Shown here: positions 22,061 through 29,936 of the stretch, piece by piece
Layout of the letters: every line of letters begins with the position of its first letter
Numbering within the stretch: the stretch's first letter is position 1
Assembly (NCBI RefSeq): GCF_016743815.1
Contig: NZ_CP061035.1
Location: forward strand, 1,924,501 to 1,988,500
Length of the DNA: 64,000 nucleotides
Source of the DNA: Sphingomonas aliaeris
Lineage (GTDB): Bacteria > Pseudomonadota > Alphaproteobacteria > Sphingomonadales > Sphingomonadaceae
Direction of reading: 5' to 3'
Made by a program: the position numbers and the translations under genes
Notes under the pieces: generated by a model
What the model was told of the DNA's origin: nothing
What the model saw: only the letters and a program-made list of their open reading frames with translations
Databases searched by the model: none

Positions 22061-22291
22061 ATGAAGAAGAACATTCACCCCGATTATCACACCATCAAGG
22101 TGCAGATGACCGATGGCACCGTGTACGAAACCCGCTCCACCTGGGGCAAGGAAGGCGACACGATGACTCTGGAAATCGATCCGCTGGCGCATCCGGCATG
22201 GACCGGCGGCCGCGGCCAGATGCTCGACACCGGTGGTCAGGTCGCACGCTTCAACAAGCGTTTTGGCGGCCTTTCGTTCGGTAAGAAGTAA
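22061..22291 (+). CDS. rpmE: 50S ribosomal protein L31
   Basis: Large-subunit protein of 76 residues. It begins [20 protein letters not shown] and ends GRFNKRFG-like ([15 protein letters not shown]). The usual zinc Cys pairs of the C+ type are absent, so this is the zinc-free form, as expected in alphaproteobacteria. ATG 22061 follows ACGGAGA; the ATG at 22055 is too close to that site. Confidence 0.93.
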   Translation: MKKNIHPDYHTIKVQMTDGTVYETRSTWGKEGDTMTLEIDPLAHPAWTGGRGQMLDTGGQVARFNKRFGGLSFGKK

Positions 22292-22341
22292 ATCGACTTT
22301 TTCGCGTCGTCCTTAACGACGCATTAGGCAATCCGGGCATA

Positions 22342-22375
22342 GGCTTCCCTTCGTGAGGTTCACGAAAGGGAAGCC
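22342..22375 (+). promoter_or_regulatory. Hairpin covering the ribosome binding site of the PilZ gene
   Basis: GGCTTCCCTTCGTGA (22342-22356) pairs with TCACGAAAGGGAAGCC (22360-22375) with one bulged A and a three-base loop. The right arm contains the purine-rich site GGGAAG and ends directly at the ATG. When folded it should block ribosome entry. No T-run follows, so it is not an ordinary terminator of rpmE. Confidence 0.6.
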
Positions 22376-22702
22376 ATGTTCGCCGCCGAGTTCGAACCCG
22401 CCGAGGTAACCGGCCACCGGAGTACGTCACGGGCGGCGGTCTCGATCAATGCGCGCGTGGGCCGCGGCGGATTTTATCGCACGTTGTGCAAGGTCACCGA
22501 CCTGTCGATGCACGGCGCGCGGCTACAAACCTATTCCGCCATGCGGAAGGGCGACACGATCTGGCTGACGCTGCCCTTGATCGGTCAAATCGCCGCAACG
22601 GTCATGTGGGCCGACGATTATGAAGCCGGTTGTCGCTTCGGCCATCCGCTGGATGCGGATGCCTATGAAACACTGGCTGCGCTGGCGACGCCGAACAGTT
22701 GA
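22376..22702 (+). CDS. PilZ domain protein
   Basis: A single-domain protein of 108 residues that probably binds cyclic-di-GMP or is a degenerate PilZ. The fold signature is visible: an N-terminal basic segment (HRSTSRAAVSINARVG), then VTDLSMHGARLQT, matching the D/NxSxxG motif, and a beta-strand region ending GCRFGHPLD. The usual RxxxR is present only as a weak match. It stands alone, so its partner is not shown by context. Its translation may be controlled by the hairpin at 22342-22375. Confidence 0.78.
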   Translation: MFAAEFEPAEVTGHRSTSRAAVSINARVGRGGFYRTLCKVTDLSMHGARLQTYSAMRKGDTIWLTLPLIGQIAATVMWADDYEAGCRFGHPLDADAYETLAALATPNS

Positions 22703-23177
22703 CGCCGTTCATGGCGTTTTCGAGCTGTCTCGTCCGATACGGCCCGCCGTTGGTCATGTCAGAACCGGTCGGCGCTGCGTGTGGCGTTACACATCCTGCG
22801 ATGTAATCACTGCGACGCCTATTGAATACGGAAGCTACGTGCGCGGCAGGCGTCATCGCCATAATGCTACATTTGAAGCCCCCATCATCGATCGAGATGG
22901 GTGTGAGGCTTAGGCAGGCTGCGCGCTTAGGACTGGAATGATGAACGTACGGGATTTCGGCGCAACGTGGTCGGAGCGGCGCTGACGCCGGTCGGCACTG
23001 TGACAAGCGTTCGAAATGCATCGCGCCGTTATTTCACGGCGCATCCCCTGATCCTGACGTTCGACCCCCGATTTGTCGCTGGCCTGTCGTTGACGGCGCA
23101 TTCTTCCGCCACTGCTTCAGATCGGTTCGTCGGTTATCCAAAGGATCGGAGCCCCCCTTCCAACGTCCTTTCCGTGC
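22703..23177. other. Non-coding stretch before the PEP-CTERM genes
   Basis: Neither strand has a convincing ORF. A small dyad, TTACACATC-CTGC-GATGTAA, lies around 22789-22808 and could bind a regulator. Nothing else is recognised. Confidence 0.5.
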
Positions 23178-23244
23178 AATTCGCGTTGGAACGAAATTCG
23201 CCTCCCTGCATTTCACAGAGGTCGAATTTCGCGTTGCGAAATTC
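23178..23244 (+). promoter_or_regulatory. Two dyads upstream of a sigma-54 promoter (candidate enhancer)
   Basis: GAATTTCGC-GTT-GCGAAATTC at 23224-23244 is a perfect 9-3-9 inverted repeat. A related copy AATTCGCGTTGGAACGAAATTC lies at 23178-23199, about 46 bases further up. The downstream dyad centres about 85 bases before the -24 element, a usual distance for a bacterial enhancer-binding protein. The regulator is unknown. Confidence 0.5.
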
Positions 23245-23316
23245 CATTCCTCGGAGGGTGTCGCTACCGCTTACAGGTCGGAAATCGATCGGTTTGCAGC
23301 CCCGCAATTCTACCGT

Positions 23317-23334
23317 TGGCACAAAACATGCTTA
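23317..23334 (+). promoter_or_regulatory. Sigma-54 promoter of the first PEP-CTERM gene
   Basis: TTGGCACAAAACATGCTT has GG and GC separated by exactly ten bases (23319-23320 and 23331-23332), as in the -24/-12 class (TGGCAC-N5-TTGC). The start codon is 62 bases beyond the GC. Confidence 0.75.
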
Positions 23335-23394
23335 ATTTTCCGCGTCGTAGCTGAAGTGTCTACGACGACGAGTAGTGATCGAGGGAGAATTTCC

Positions 23395-23954
23395 ATGAAA
23401 AAATTTTCGCCGCAGCCGTTGCTGCAACTGTTGCCTTCGCAGCTGCGCCTGCAGCCCAGGCAGCGCAGTTCCTGACCCTGACGGGGCCCAGCGGCACCTA
23501 TGGCGACGATAACGTGACGTGCGCTGGTGGTGGGGTTTTCTGTTCGTTCGAACGTACCTTCACGTTCACCACGCCGACTGGCTTCAACCTGGCGAGCTCG
23601 GACATCACGTCGCTGTTGACGGGCAATAACCAGGCAACGAATCTCGATCTGACGACCGTGACGTTGAACGGTAAGGACTTCAACACCGTCTTGTCCGGTG
23701 TGCAAGAGTTCCGCAACCTGCTCAACCAGACGATCGTTGCTGGCGGCACGAACACGCTGTTCGTTTCCGGTACCGTTGGTCAGGCCGGTTCGCCTACGCC
23801 CGCTAACGCTTCGTTTACGGGCAACCTGTCTTTCGCGACGCAGGTGGCAGCCGTTCCGGAAACCGCAACCTGGGGCATGATGATCCTGGGCTTCGGCATG
23901 ATCGGTGCGGCGTCGCGCAGCCGCAAGGTCAAGACGAGCGTCAAGTTCGCCTAA
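23395..23954 (+). CDS. PEP-CTERM sorting domain protein, start separated from body by an apparent -1 frameshift
   Basis: A secreted protein probably processed by an exosortase. A good ribosome binding site (GAGGGAG at 23381) precedes ATG 23395, but that frame stops after about 25 codons. With seven instead of six A after ATG the protein reads MKKIFAAAVAATVAFAAAPA, a standard signal peptide, and continues QFLTLTGPSGTYGDDNVTC to the TAA at 23952-23954 (186 residues). The C-terminus is the sorting signal: PETATWGMMILGFGMIGAAS, then RSRK. Note PET instead of PEP. The middle region, about 23-155, is a beta-rich, Thr/Asn-rich body with no known domain. It is preceded by a sigma-54 promoter and followed by a terminator, so it is monocistronic. 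No exosortase gene is in the window. Confidence 0.82.
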
Positions 23955-23980
23955 CAGCCTTCTCCCACGGGGGACATTGA

Positions 23981-24009
23981 GCCGCTGGCCGAAAGGCCGG
24001 CGGCTTTTT
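23981..24009 (+). terminator. Terminator of the first PEP-CTERM gene
   Basis: Stem GCCGCTGGCC / GGCCGGCGGC with a GAAA loop, then five T. A textbook intrinsic terminator 26 bases after the stop. Confidence 0.9.
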
Positions 24010-24310
24010 GCTGGGATCGATCGATAGCGGCACTCAGGCAGCCCGTAGCCGGCGCAAAGGCCCGCGTGATGGCCCTATGTGGTTGGACCATTTCCCGGCA
24101 AACAAACTATCACGCCAGATCCGGACGCCTCGACCAGACCTTATCTCCACTGACAGTTCCAAGCGCCATGTCGGAGCGGGGAGCCTGGCCAAACCATCGG
24201 CACGTACCGGTATAGCCATGCTCCGGGGGCAAGCCGGTCGGTGGATAAAATCCGTCGCTCCTGCTTACACACCAAGTCGGCATCTAGGAAGAAATGCCGG
24301 AAAACCGCGG
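24010..24310. other. Intergenic stretch between the two PEP-CTERM genes
   Basis: No gene is visible on either strand. The upstream dyads of the first PEP-CTERM gene (AATTTCG...CGAAATT) have no clear counterpart here, so if the second promoter needs the same activator its site is not obvious. Confidence 0.5.
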
Positions 24311-24328
24311 TTGGCACAGATCATGCAA
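24311..24328 (+). promoter_or_regulatory. Sigma-54 promoter of the second PEP-CTERM gene
   Basis: TTGGCACAGATCATGCAA has GG (24313-24314) and GC (24325-24326) separated by ten bases, and shares TTGGCACA-N5-ATGC with the promoter at 23317. The start codon lies 52 bases beyond the GC. Confidence 0.75.
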
Positions 24329-24378
24329 AGCTTCCGGTGAGGGCGCTGTCGCCATATATTTATCGGAGGTTCATCCCA

Positions 24379-24924
24379 ATGCGTAATGTCTATCGCGCCG
24401 CCATCGCAGTTGCTGCCCTCGCGCTTTCCGTGCCAGCCTCGGCAACCGTCACGGTAACCCCTTCATCTGCCGATTCGGACGGTTCCTTCTCGATCGGTTT
24501 CAGCGGCGCGAACGTTGCGCGGCCGTCCTTCACGGAGTCGTTCACGTTCTCGACCACGACCAGCGGCTTTCTGAGCGCGATCGTCTCCACCACGGGTGGC
24601 GGATCAAATTCGAGGAACGACGTCGATTTCACGAGCGTCTTCATCACAGGCCCCGGCAACGTGACGTACGTTCTGACCCCGACCAGCAACTCTGACATCA
24701 ACGAGACTCGCTCGTTCGATGACATTTTCGTCGGCATTGGTTCTTACACGTTGACCACGACCGGCACCTTGCGCGGCACGAATGGCGCCTATGGCGGCAA
24801 CATCGCCTTCAACGCGGCTGCTGTTCCCGAGCCGGCAACCTGGGGCCTTATGGTCCTCGGCTTCGGCATGATCGGCGCCGCTGCACGCGGCCGCAAGGTG
24901 AAGACGAACGTCAAGTTCGCCTAA
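24379..24924 (+). CDS. PEP-CTERM sorting domain protein (PEPxxW type)
   Basis: An exported surface or matrix protein of 181 residues. ATG 24379 follows GGAGG; the longer open frame upstream contains the promoter and is rejected. Signal peptide MRNVYRAAIAVAALALSVPASA, then a Ser/Thr/Gly-rich beta body without a recognised domain, and the C-terminal signal PEPATWGLMVLGFGMIGAAA followed by RGRK. The last residues KVKTNVKFA nearly match those of the first PEP-CTERM protein (KVKTSVKFA), so the two are paralogues in the tail but not in the body. In this family the tail is cut by an exosortase and the genes are often controlled by sigma-54 and a PrsK/PrsR pair; neither is in the window. Confidence 0.9.
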   Translation: MRNVYRAAIAVAALALSVPASATVTVTPSSADSDGSFSIGFSGANVARPSFTESFTFSTTTSGFLSAIVSTTGGGSNSRNDVDFTSVFITGPGNVTYVLTPTSNSDINETRSFDDIFVGIGSYTLTTTGTLRGTNGAYGGNIAFNAAAVPEPATWGLMVLGFGMIGAAARGRKVKTNVKFA

Positions 24925-24950
24925 CATCGGTTTCTACATGCGAACGAGAA

Positions 24951-24980
24951 GCCGTCAGTCGATAGACTGGCGGCTTTTTT
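24951..24980 (+). terminator. Terminator of the second PEP-CTERM gene
   Basis: Stem GCCGTCAGTC / GACTGGCGGC with a GATA loop and six T, 26 bases after the stop. Confidence 0.9.
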
Positions 24981-25007
24981 CGTAAACAACCGTCGAGGAG
25001 ATTGCAT

Positions 25008-25181
25008 GTGGACGGGGTGGTTATCTGCTTCTGGCTCACGATTATCGCCATTGTGGGGCTTATCTTCGCAAAAGCGATGGTTCTTCACATGATCCGCGGT
25101 GAACGCGCTGGGCGCCGCCGCCAACGGCGGGACGACCTGACGGTCATCGCCGATCCCGCACGTAAGAGCGCAAGAAAGTAA
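25008..25181 (+). CDS. Small single-pass membrane protein of unknown function
   Basis: A 57-residue protein starting with GTG 25008 and ending TAA 25179-25181. GAGGAG at 24995 is an ideal ribosome binding site 7 bases before the GTG. The sequence is VDGVVICFWLTIIAIVGLIF (one transmembrane helix), then AKAMVLHMIRGE, and a strongly basic cytoplasmic tail (AGRRRQRRDDLTV) ending KSARK. The competing ATG at 25006 is in another frame that ends in a Ser/Trp-rich nonsense peptide. The helix-plus-basic-tail design looks real, but I do not recognise the family. Confidence 0.6.
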   Translation: MDGVVICFWLTIIAIVGLIFAKAMVLHMIRGERAGRRRQRRDDLTVIADPARKSARK

Positions 25182-25483
25182 CCATCGGCGAATGGCTTAT
25201 CGCGCCGCCGATCTGATCGACTGTCACCGCTGTCAAATACGTCCGCTGCTCCCGCTGTGGGAGAAGCGACATGAGCAGAACGGAAAGGACTGAGAGGGCT
25301 GCGCGAGGCAGGGAGACGAGGCGGAGGCCCTATCAGCCGGGATTGGCCGCTGGATCTTGACGTTTGATCGATATCAATGACAGACGGCCGACCAGCATCG
25401 GTTCGGTTTTGGTCGGCCAGTAATGACGGTTTAGTAATCCTCGACGTTTAGCGCGCGGGACGATAACGGATTCGGAAAGCGAT
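25182..25483. other. Intergenic stretch before the acyltransferase
   Basis: Contains a hairpin, GGCCGACC (25386-25393) with GGTCGGCC (25411-25418), not followed by a T-run. A 29-codon ORF at 25271-25360 is doubtful (see rejected items). Nothing else is recognised. Confidence 0.5.
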
Positions 25484-26623
25484 ATGGCCGAAAAGACAAG
25501 ACATCGCTTCGGCGTTCTCGATAGCCTGCGCGGTGTATGCGCATGTATGGTCGTAATCTACCACTTTCAAACGAGTGGATACGTTAGCAACACTGCGTTG
25601 ATCCAGAACTCGTTCCTGTTCGTTGATTTCTTTTTTGTTCTGAGTGGCTTTGTGATTGCAGCCAGTTATGGCGATAAACTTGCGAACGCATTTTCGATCA
25701 AGCGATTTATGCTACTTCGTCTCGGCCGTATCTATCCGCTCCATTTCGTGGTATTATTAGTTTGGGTTGCTTTCGAGATATTCGTGCTTTGGGTGCCACG
25801 GCCTTCGGGTGAAATTGCGTTTACCGGAAATTACCAAGTGAAGGCGCTTGTCGCTCACCTGTTTCTTGTCCAGCCATTCTTTGGAGAAGATTTGGTATCG
25901 TGGAACGGTCTTGCTTGGAGCATTGCGGTCGAGCTCTGGGCGTATCTTATTTTTGCTTTCGGGTTTCGATTTTTGGGGAAATGGATTGTTCCTTTCGCCA
26001 TCGTTTTGGCGATTTCTTGCACCATTTACCTTCCATTCGTCACCGACCGGTATTTGAACGTCTTTCACCACGGTGCGTTCGCGCGATGCCTGATAGGGTT
26101 TTCGCTTGGGGTTGTGATGTTCTACGCCTATCGGCGGTTTCCGTTCGATCCGAGACGTTCAACCGCGACCGTGCTTGAAATAGCGGCCGTGGTAGGCACA
26201 GCTACGATGATCGCCTTTGCCGGCGCCGGGCCATTCTCTCTGTTAGTTCCTCCGTTGTTTGCGATCGTCATTATAATATTTGCGCAGCAGTCCGGACTCG
26301 TTAGTAATTTTATGCTGCTGTCGTTCCCGCAATTCTTAGGCAAGATTTCATATTCTATTTACATGGTTCACATGTTTATTGTTTATCGGGCATATAATAT
26401 GTTCGCTGCGATACAAAATCGCACCGGTGATAAAGATATTCTCCAGAAAGTTCACGGAAAACAGACAGTCGGTGCCACACCCTTGATGGGGGACGCGTTT
26501 ACTTTGGGAATGCTGGCCGTGGTGATCATCGTGGCCTATATAAGTTATTCTCTCGTCGAAGCGCCGGCAAATGAATGGACGCGTCGAAAGCTTCTTCGAC
26601 GAGTGCCGAGTGCCGCTGTTTAA
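25484..26623 (+). CDS. Acyltransferase family 3 membrane protein
   Basis: Probably O-acetylates or otherwise acylates a cell-surface carbohydrate at the inner membrane. About ten hydrophobic helices in 379 residues. The family signatures are present: LDSLRGVCACMVVIYHF near residue 10, with the conserved Arg and the catalytic-region His, FFFVLSGFVIA, and RLGRIYPLHFV. The distal part has GKISYSIYMVHMFIVY, usual for this family. Codon use is visibly AT-richer than the flanking genes (many TTT, ATT, GTT, TTA), which suggests acquisition by transfer. It converges on a secreted glycosidase-like gene and follows two PEP-CTERM genes, so it could modify a surface polysaccharide. The substrate is unknown. 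Confidence 0.87.
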   Translation: MAEKTRHRFGVLDSLRGVCACMVVIYHFQTSGYVSNTALIQNSFLFVDFFFVLSGFVIAASYGDKLANAFSIKRFMLLRLGRIYPLHFVVLLVWVAFEIFVLWVPRPSGEIAFTGNYQVKALVAHLFLVQPFFGEDLVSWNGLAWSIAVELWAYLIFAFGFRFLGKWIVPFAIVLAISCTIYLPFVTDRYLNVFHHGAFARCLIGFSLGVVMFYAYRRFPFDPRRSTATVLEIAAVVGTATMIAFAGAGPFSLLVPPLFAIVIIIFAQQSGLVSNFMLLSFPQFLGKISYSIYMVHMFIVYRAYNMFAAIQNRTGDKDILQKVHGKQTVGATPLMGDAFTLGMLAVVIIVAYISYSLVEAPANEWTRRKLLRRVPSAAV

Positions 26624-26773
26624 TCATCCAGCCTGACTTGGGCACGTGACCATCGTATAGCGTGCCCGCGGACGGCGGATGACCGCGGGCGCACCATTCC
26701 AAACGGCTGGCGCAATCGATTTTCCGCCAATCGGCTTGCCACCGTCCGCTTAGACCAATCCAGCACTACCAGC

Positions 26774-28390
26774 CTATTTACTGAGCGCAGCCCTGATAGC
26801 ACGCCGCTTCGGCGCCACCGCGTCCGGCTGGCCGGTGAACTCATGCTGTCCCCAACTGCCGAACCGGCCGGTTGGCCCAGTCGTATTGTACAGCATGATC
26901 GGACCGGTATGGACGGCGCGCAGGTCGGCCAGATAGCGGTTGTAGGCGGCTTCCATCAGCGGGCTGCGCTGCATCTGCTCATTTACAGCCGCGTTGGCAT
27001 CGGTCGAGATGTTGCTTTGGCCGCCCTCGTAGATCATCGACAGCTTGCCGTGGCGCTTTGCGGCCTGGGCCACGAACGTAGTCGTCTGGATCGCCGCCAG
27101 CCGTGCCTTTTCCAGCCGGGCGAATAGTTGCGACTGCGTTTCACCGATACGTGCCGGTTTGTTCAGTTCGGCCACCCCGAAATAGGGCGCATCGGCGATC
27201 GCATCGACCCATTGCGCGGTATCACGGAAGTCCAGGAATTGGTCGATGCCGCGGACATTGCCGGACTGGAACGAGGCGACGCGCACGAGCCGGGCGGGCT
27301 GGGCCTTGAAGACGTCGGTCAGGATCTTGTTTTGCTCGACCGTCTTCTCGGCATAGCGCAGCATCGTGTTGTCCCATTTGTTCGGGGACAGGTTCTTCGC
27401 GATACCTTCGTTCAGCGCCTGCGTCGTGACCTTGAACATCCAGTTCCAGACCTCGTTTCCGGTCTCGAAATAGGCCTTGCCCTTCAGCGTATCGCGAATA
27501 AGCGTCGCCATGCGCCGGATGTAATCGTCATCGGCGTTCCACGGAATCGTGAACCACGCATCGCCGCCGATCGCATTGGCGATCTCGATCTGGTCCTCCA
27601 GCGGCTGATCGCCGGTAAAGGTGCCCGAGCGCTGGCGATTGGGCAGCGAGCGTGTTGCCCAGCTGATCGGCGCGTTGCTGTTCGCTGTCGACCAGTCGAG
27701 GAAGCGGACGACGCTGTAGAGTTTCATGTCGTCGACATAGCGCTGGTCGAGCCGGCCGTTCGCGACGACGCCGGGCTCGCGACAGTCGAGATCGCGGAAC
27801 GTGCCGTCGCTTCCCGACAGATCGAACCAGACGCCGCCATGCTTGCCCGGAGGTCCCGCAGGTTTCCATACGAAGCTGATCGTGCGCGTATCGCTCCTGA
27901 CCCAGTTGGGCACATTTCCGTTCACGAAGGCCGCGCCCTTGCCTTGCCACGTACAGGTGATCCTGGTCGCCTTGCCGAGAAGCACGTCGTTCGGCGCCTG
28001 GAGGAAGATACGCCCGGCGGTCTTCGGGTTGCCATACTGGTTGAGGCCGCCGACGACGTTCATCCATTCGCTGGCCCGGTAGGCGAGGTTCGCCCAGATC
28101 CGCTCCGTTCCGTAATAGCTTACCGGCACCGCGCTGACGCCGATCTGCCCGGGAAGCGAACCCTTGCTAGGACTTGGCGTTCCGGAAATGATCGTTCCCT
28201 TAGCCGCCGGTGTCGGCACCGAACCCTGGTTTACGACCGTCAATTGATTCGCCGCCTGGTCATTGCTCACGCACTTCTTCTGGCTGGTGAGTCTTAAAGA
28301 CGACGTGATCGTTCCGCAGCCGGAAGCCGTCTGCGCCTGCACGAAAACAGCGACGCACACCAATGCGCCAGCCGCAATATATACCCTCAT
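26774..28390 (-). CDS. Secreted glycoside-hydrolase-like protein (clan GH-A type barrel)
   Basis: A 538-residue exported protein. ATG 28390 follows AAAGGA and opens a signal peptide MRVYIAAGALVCVAVFVQAQ. Residues about 25-80 are a Ser/Thr/Pro-rich linker. The remaining body looks like a TIM barrel with two motifs in the positions expected for catalytic Glu residues of clan GH-A: ETGNEVWNW in the middle (acid/base, the NE pair) and MIYEGGQSN later (nucleophile). Many Trp and Asn residues suit carbohydrate binding. I cannot assign a GH family or substrate. It converges with the acyltransferase and may act on the same surface polysaccharide. Confidence 0.65.
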   Translation of the reverse strand: MRVYIAAGALVCVAVFVQAQTASGCGTITSSLRLTSQKKCVSNDQAANQLTVVNQGSVPTPAAKGTIISGTPSPSKGSLPGQIGVSAVPVSYYGTERIWANLAYRASEWMNVVGGLNQYGNPKTAGRIFLQAPNDVLLGKATRITCTWQGKGAAFVNGNVPNWVRSDTRTISFVWKPAGPPGKHGGVWFDLSGSDGTFRDLDCREPGVVANGRLDQRYVDDMKLYSVVRFLDWSTANSNAPISWATRSLPNRQRSGTFTGDQPLEDQIEIANAIGGDAWFTIPWNADDDYIRRMATLIRDTLKGKAYFETGNEVWNWMFKVTTQALNEGIAKNLSPNKWDNTMLRYAEKTVEQNKILTDVFKAQPARLVRVASFQSGNVRGIDQFLDFRDTAQWVDAIADAPYFGVAELNKPARIGETQSQLFARLEKARLAAIQTTTFVAQAAKRHGKLSMIYEGGQSNISTDANAAVNEQMQRSPLMEAAYNRYLADLRAVHTGPIMLYNTTGPTGRFGSWGQHEFTGQPDAVAPKRRAIRAALSK

Positions 28391-28700
28391 GGGCGTCCTT
28401 TCTGGGAGCATATCGCCGAATGACGATTAACCTGCTTTGGTCGATGTTGCGATGCAGCGCAAAGGCGGTGCGTCGTATCGACGGACCAGTACGACGAGTT
28501 GATTTTATACAATTTTATTCGGCCCGTGCAGTCTGGCCAGGCGGTGAAACCACGGGGCGTGCAGAGCGGACCGTAACCGACTGTGCGGGAACGCGATCAA
28601 TGTCGCTGGTCCATAGGTGCATCAAGGCGAATTGCGGAAGATCCGCACCGGTGGCCAGAAAAGATCCTGCGCTTCGAACTCATCGGCCGACGCGCCAATT
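28391..28700. other. Upstream region of the glycosidase-like gene
   Basis: No gene visible. An AT-rich patch around 28500-28520 (TGATTTTATACAATTTTATT) may be its promoter on the minus strand, but no clear -35/-10 pair can be fixed. Confidence 0.4.
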
Positions 28701-28788
28701 TGGCGGAAGGGGTGGGATTCGAACCCACGGATACTTGCGCATCGGCGGTTTTCAAGACCGCTGCAATCGACCACTCTGCCACCCTTCC
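28701..28788 (-). tRNA. tRNA-Ser (UGA)
   Basis: Reads UCN serine codons, mainly UCA. On the minus strand, acceptor 5' GGAAGGG (28782-28788) pairs with CCCTTCC (28705-28711). Discriminator G is followed by an encoded CCA (28701-28703). The anticodon loop CTTGAAA has TGA at 28752-28754. A long variable arm between the anticodon stem and the T-arm, plus GTTCGAATC in the T-loop, is diagnostic for the serine type. 88 bases in total. Confidence 0.96.
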
Positions 28789-28883
28789 GGCGCGTCGATC
28801 GCTTAATCCGGTTGCGCCGCTTTGTGCAAGCGGTGCGACCGCCGGGGGTTCATGCGGGTCGAGCGGTGTGGCAGGGTCCCCGG

Positions 28884-29936
28884 ATGCAGATGACATTGAA
28901 GATGAAGCGTTGGATCGGCGTCGTGGCGGCCGCAATGGTTTGCGGGTTCGGCAGCGGACGGGCGGTGGCGCAGGAGGAAGCGGGATTCCAGGCCTATCTG
29001 ATCCAGCTTCGCGCGCAGGCGATCGCGAAGGGCGTCAGCGCCCGGACGCTCGATATGGTGCTGCCGACATTGACGTTGAACACCCGCGTCATCGAACTGG
29101 ATCGCGCGCAGCCCGGCGGAAGCCCGGCAAACCCGAATGCGAGCATTCCGGCTTTCGCGCCGTATAAAGCGCAACATGTCGGCGCGGCGATCATCGCGCG
29201 CGGGCGCAGCGCGTATCAGTCGCAACGTTGGCGGTTGCAAAAGATCGAGGACCAGACGGGCGTTCCGGAATCGGTCATGGTCGCGATCTGGGGACATGAA
29301 ACGAGCTACGGCGTGGTTATGGGCGGATTCGACCTGCCGCGCGCGCTGGCTTCGCTTGCGTATGAGGGCCGGCGGCGGCAATTGTTTGCGGACGAGTTCA
29401 TCGCGGCGATGCAGATGGTCGATCGTGGCGTCCCCGTCTCGCAACTGAAAGGAAGCTGGGCGGGCGCGACAGGCGGGCCACAGTTCCTGCCATCGGTCTA
29501 TCTGCGTCTGGCGAAGGACGGAGATGGCGACGGGCGTTCCGATATCTGGACCAGCCCGGCGGACACGCTCGCCTCGATCGGCAACTATTTCACCAGTGCC
29601 GGGTGGCGCGCCGGCCAGCCCTGGGGTCTGGCAGTTACGGTGCCCGCGGGGTTCGATCGGTCGGGGATCACCAATCGACTGGTTTCGCCGCGATGCGAGC
29701 GTGTCTTCGCGCGGCATAGCGGGTGGAAGACGATCGCCGAGTGGCGCGCGCTTGGTATCAGCCCGGAAACGCGGGTCTGGCCCGACGACCGCGTGATGGC
29801 GACGTTGATGGAACCCGATGGCCCCGGAAAAACCGCTTATCTGCTAACCGGAAATTATCGGGTTATCCTCGATTACAATTGCTCGAACTTTTACGCTTTG
29901 TCGGTCGGGCTACTCGCGGATGCTGTCGAACAGTAG
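28884..29936 (+). CDS. Lytic murein transglycosylase (MltB / SLT_2 type)
   Basis: Cleaves peptidoglycan glycan strands to 1,6-anhydro ends in the periplasm. About 350 residues with a signal peptide (MKRWIGVVAAAMVCGFGSGR, AVAQEE). The catalytic Glu is in WGHETSYGVVMGGFD, followed by LPRALASLAYEGRR and the SLT_2 signature SWAGATGGPQFLPSVY. There is no C-terminal peptidoglycan-binding domain. ATG 28884 was chosen; ATG 28902 (MKRWIG) would give a tighter signal peptide. The gene overlaps rlpA by 17 bases and sits before a D,D-carboxypeptidase, forming a wall-remodelling group. Confidence 0.9.
   Translation: MQMTLKMKRWIGVVAAAMVCGFGSGRAVAQEEAGFQAYLIQLRAQAIAKGVSARTLDMVLPTLTLNTRVIELDRAQPGGSPANPNASIPAFAPYKAQHVGAAIIARGRSAYQSQRWRLQKIEDQTGVPESVMVAIWGHETSYGVVMGGFDLPRALASLAYEGRRRQLFADEFIAAMQMVDRGVPVSQLKGSWAGATGGPQFLPSVYLRLAKDGDGDGRSDIWTSPADTLASIGNYFTSAGWRAGQPWGLAVTVPAGFDRSGITNRLVSPRCERVFARHSGWKTIAEWRALGISPETRVWPDDRVMATLMEPDGPGKTAYLLTGNYRVILDYNCSNFYALSVGLLADAVEQ

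Noticed and set aside
25271..25360. 29-codon ORF with a GGGAG site
   Set aside because: Arg/Glu-rich low-information peptide, overlapping a small hairpin that supplies the GGGAG. Too weak to call.
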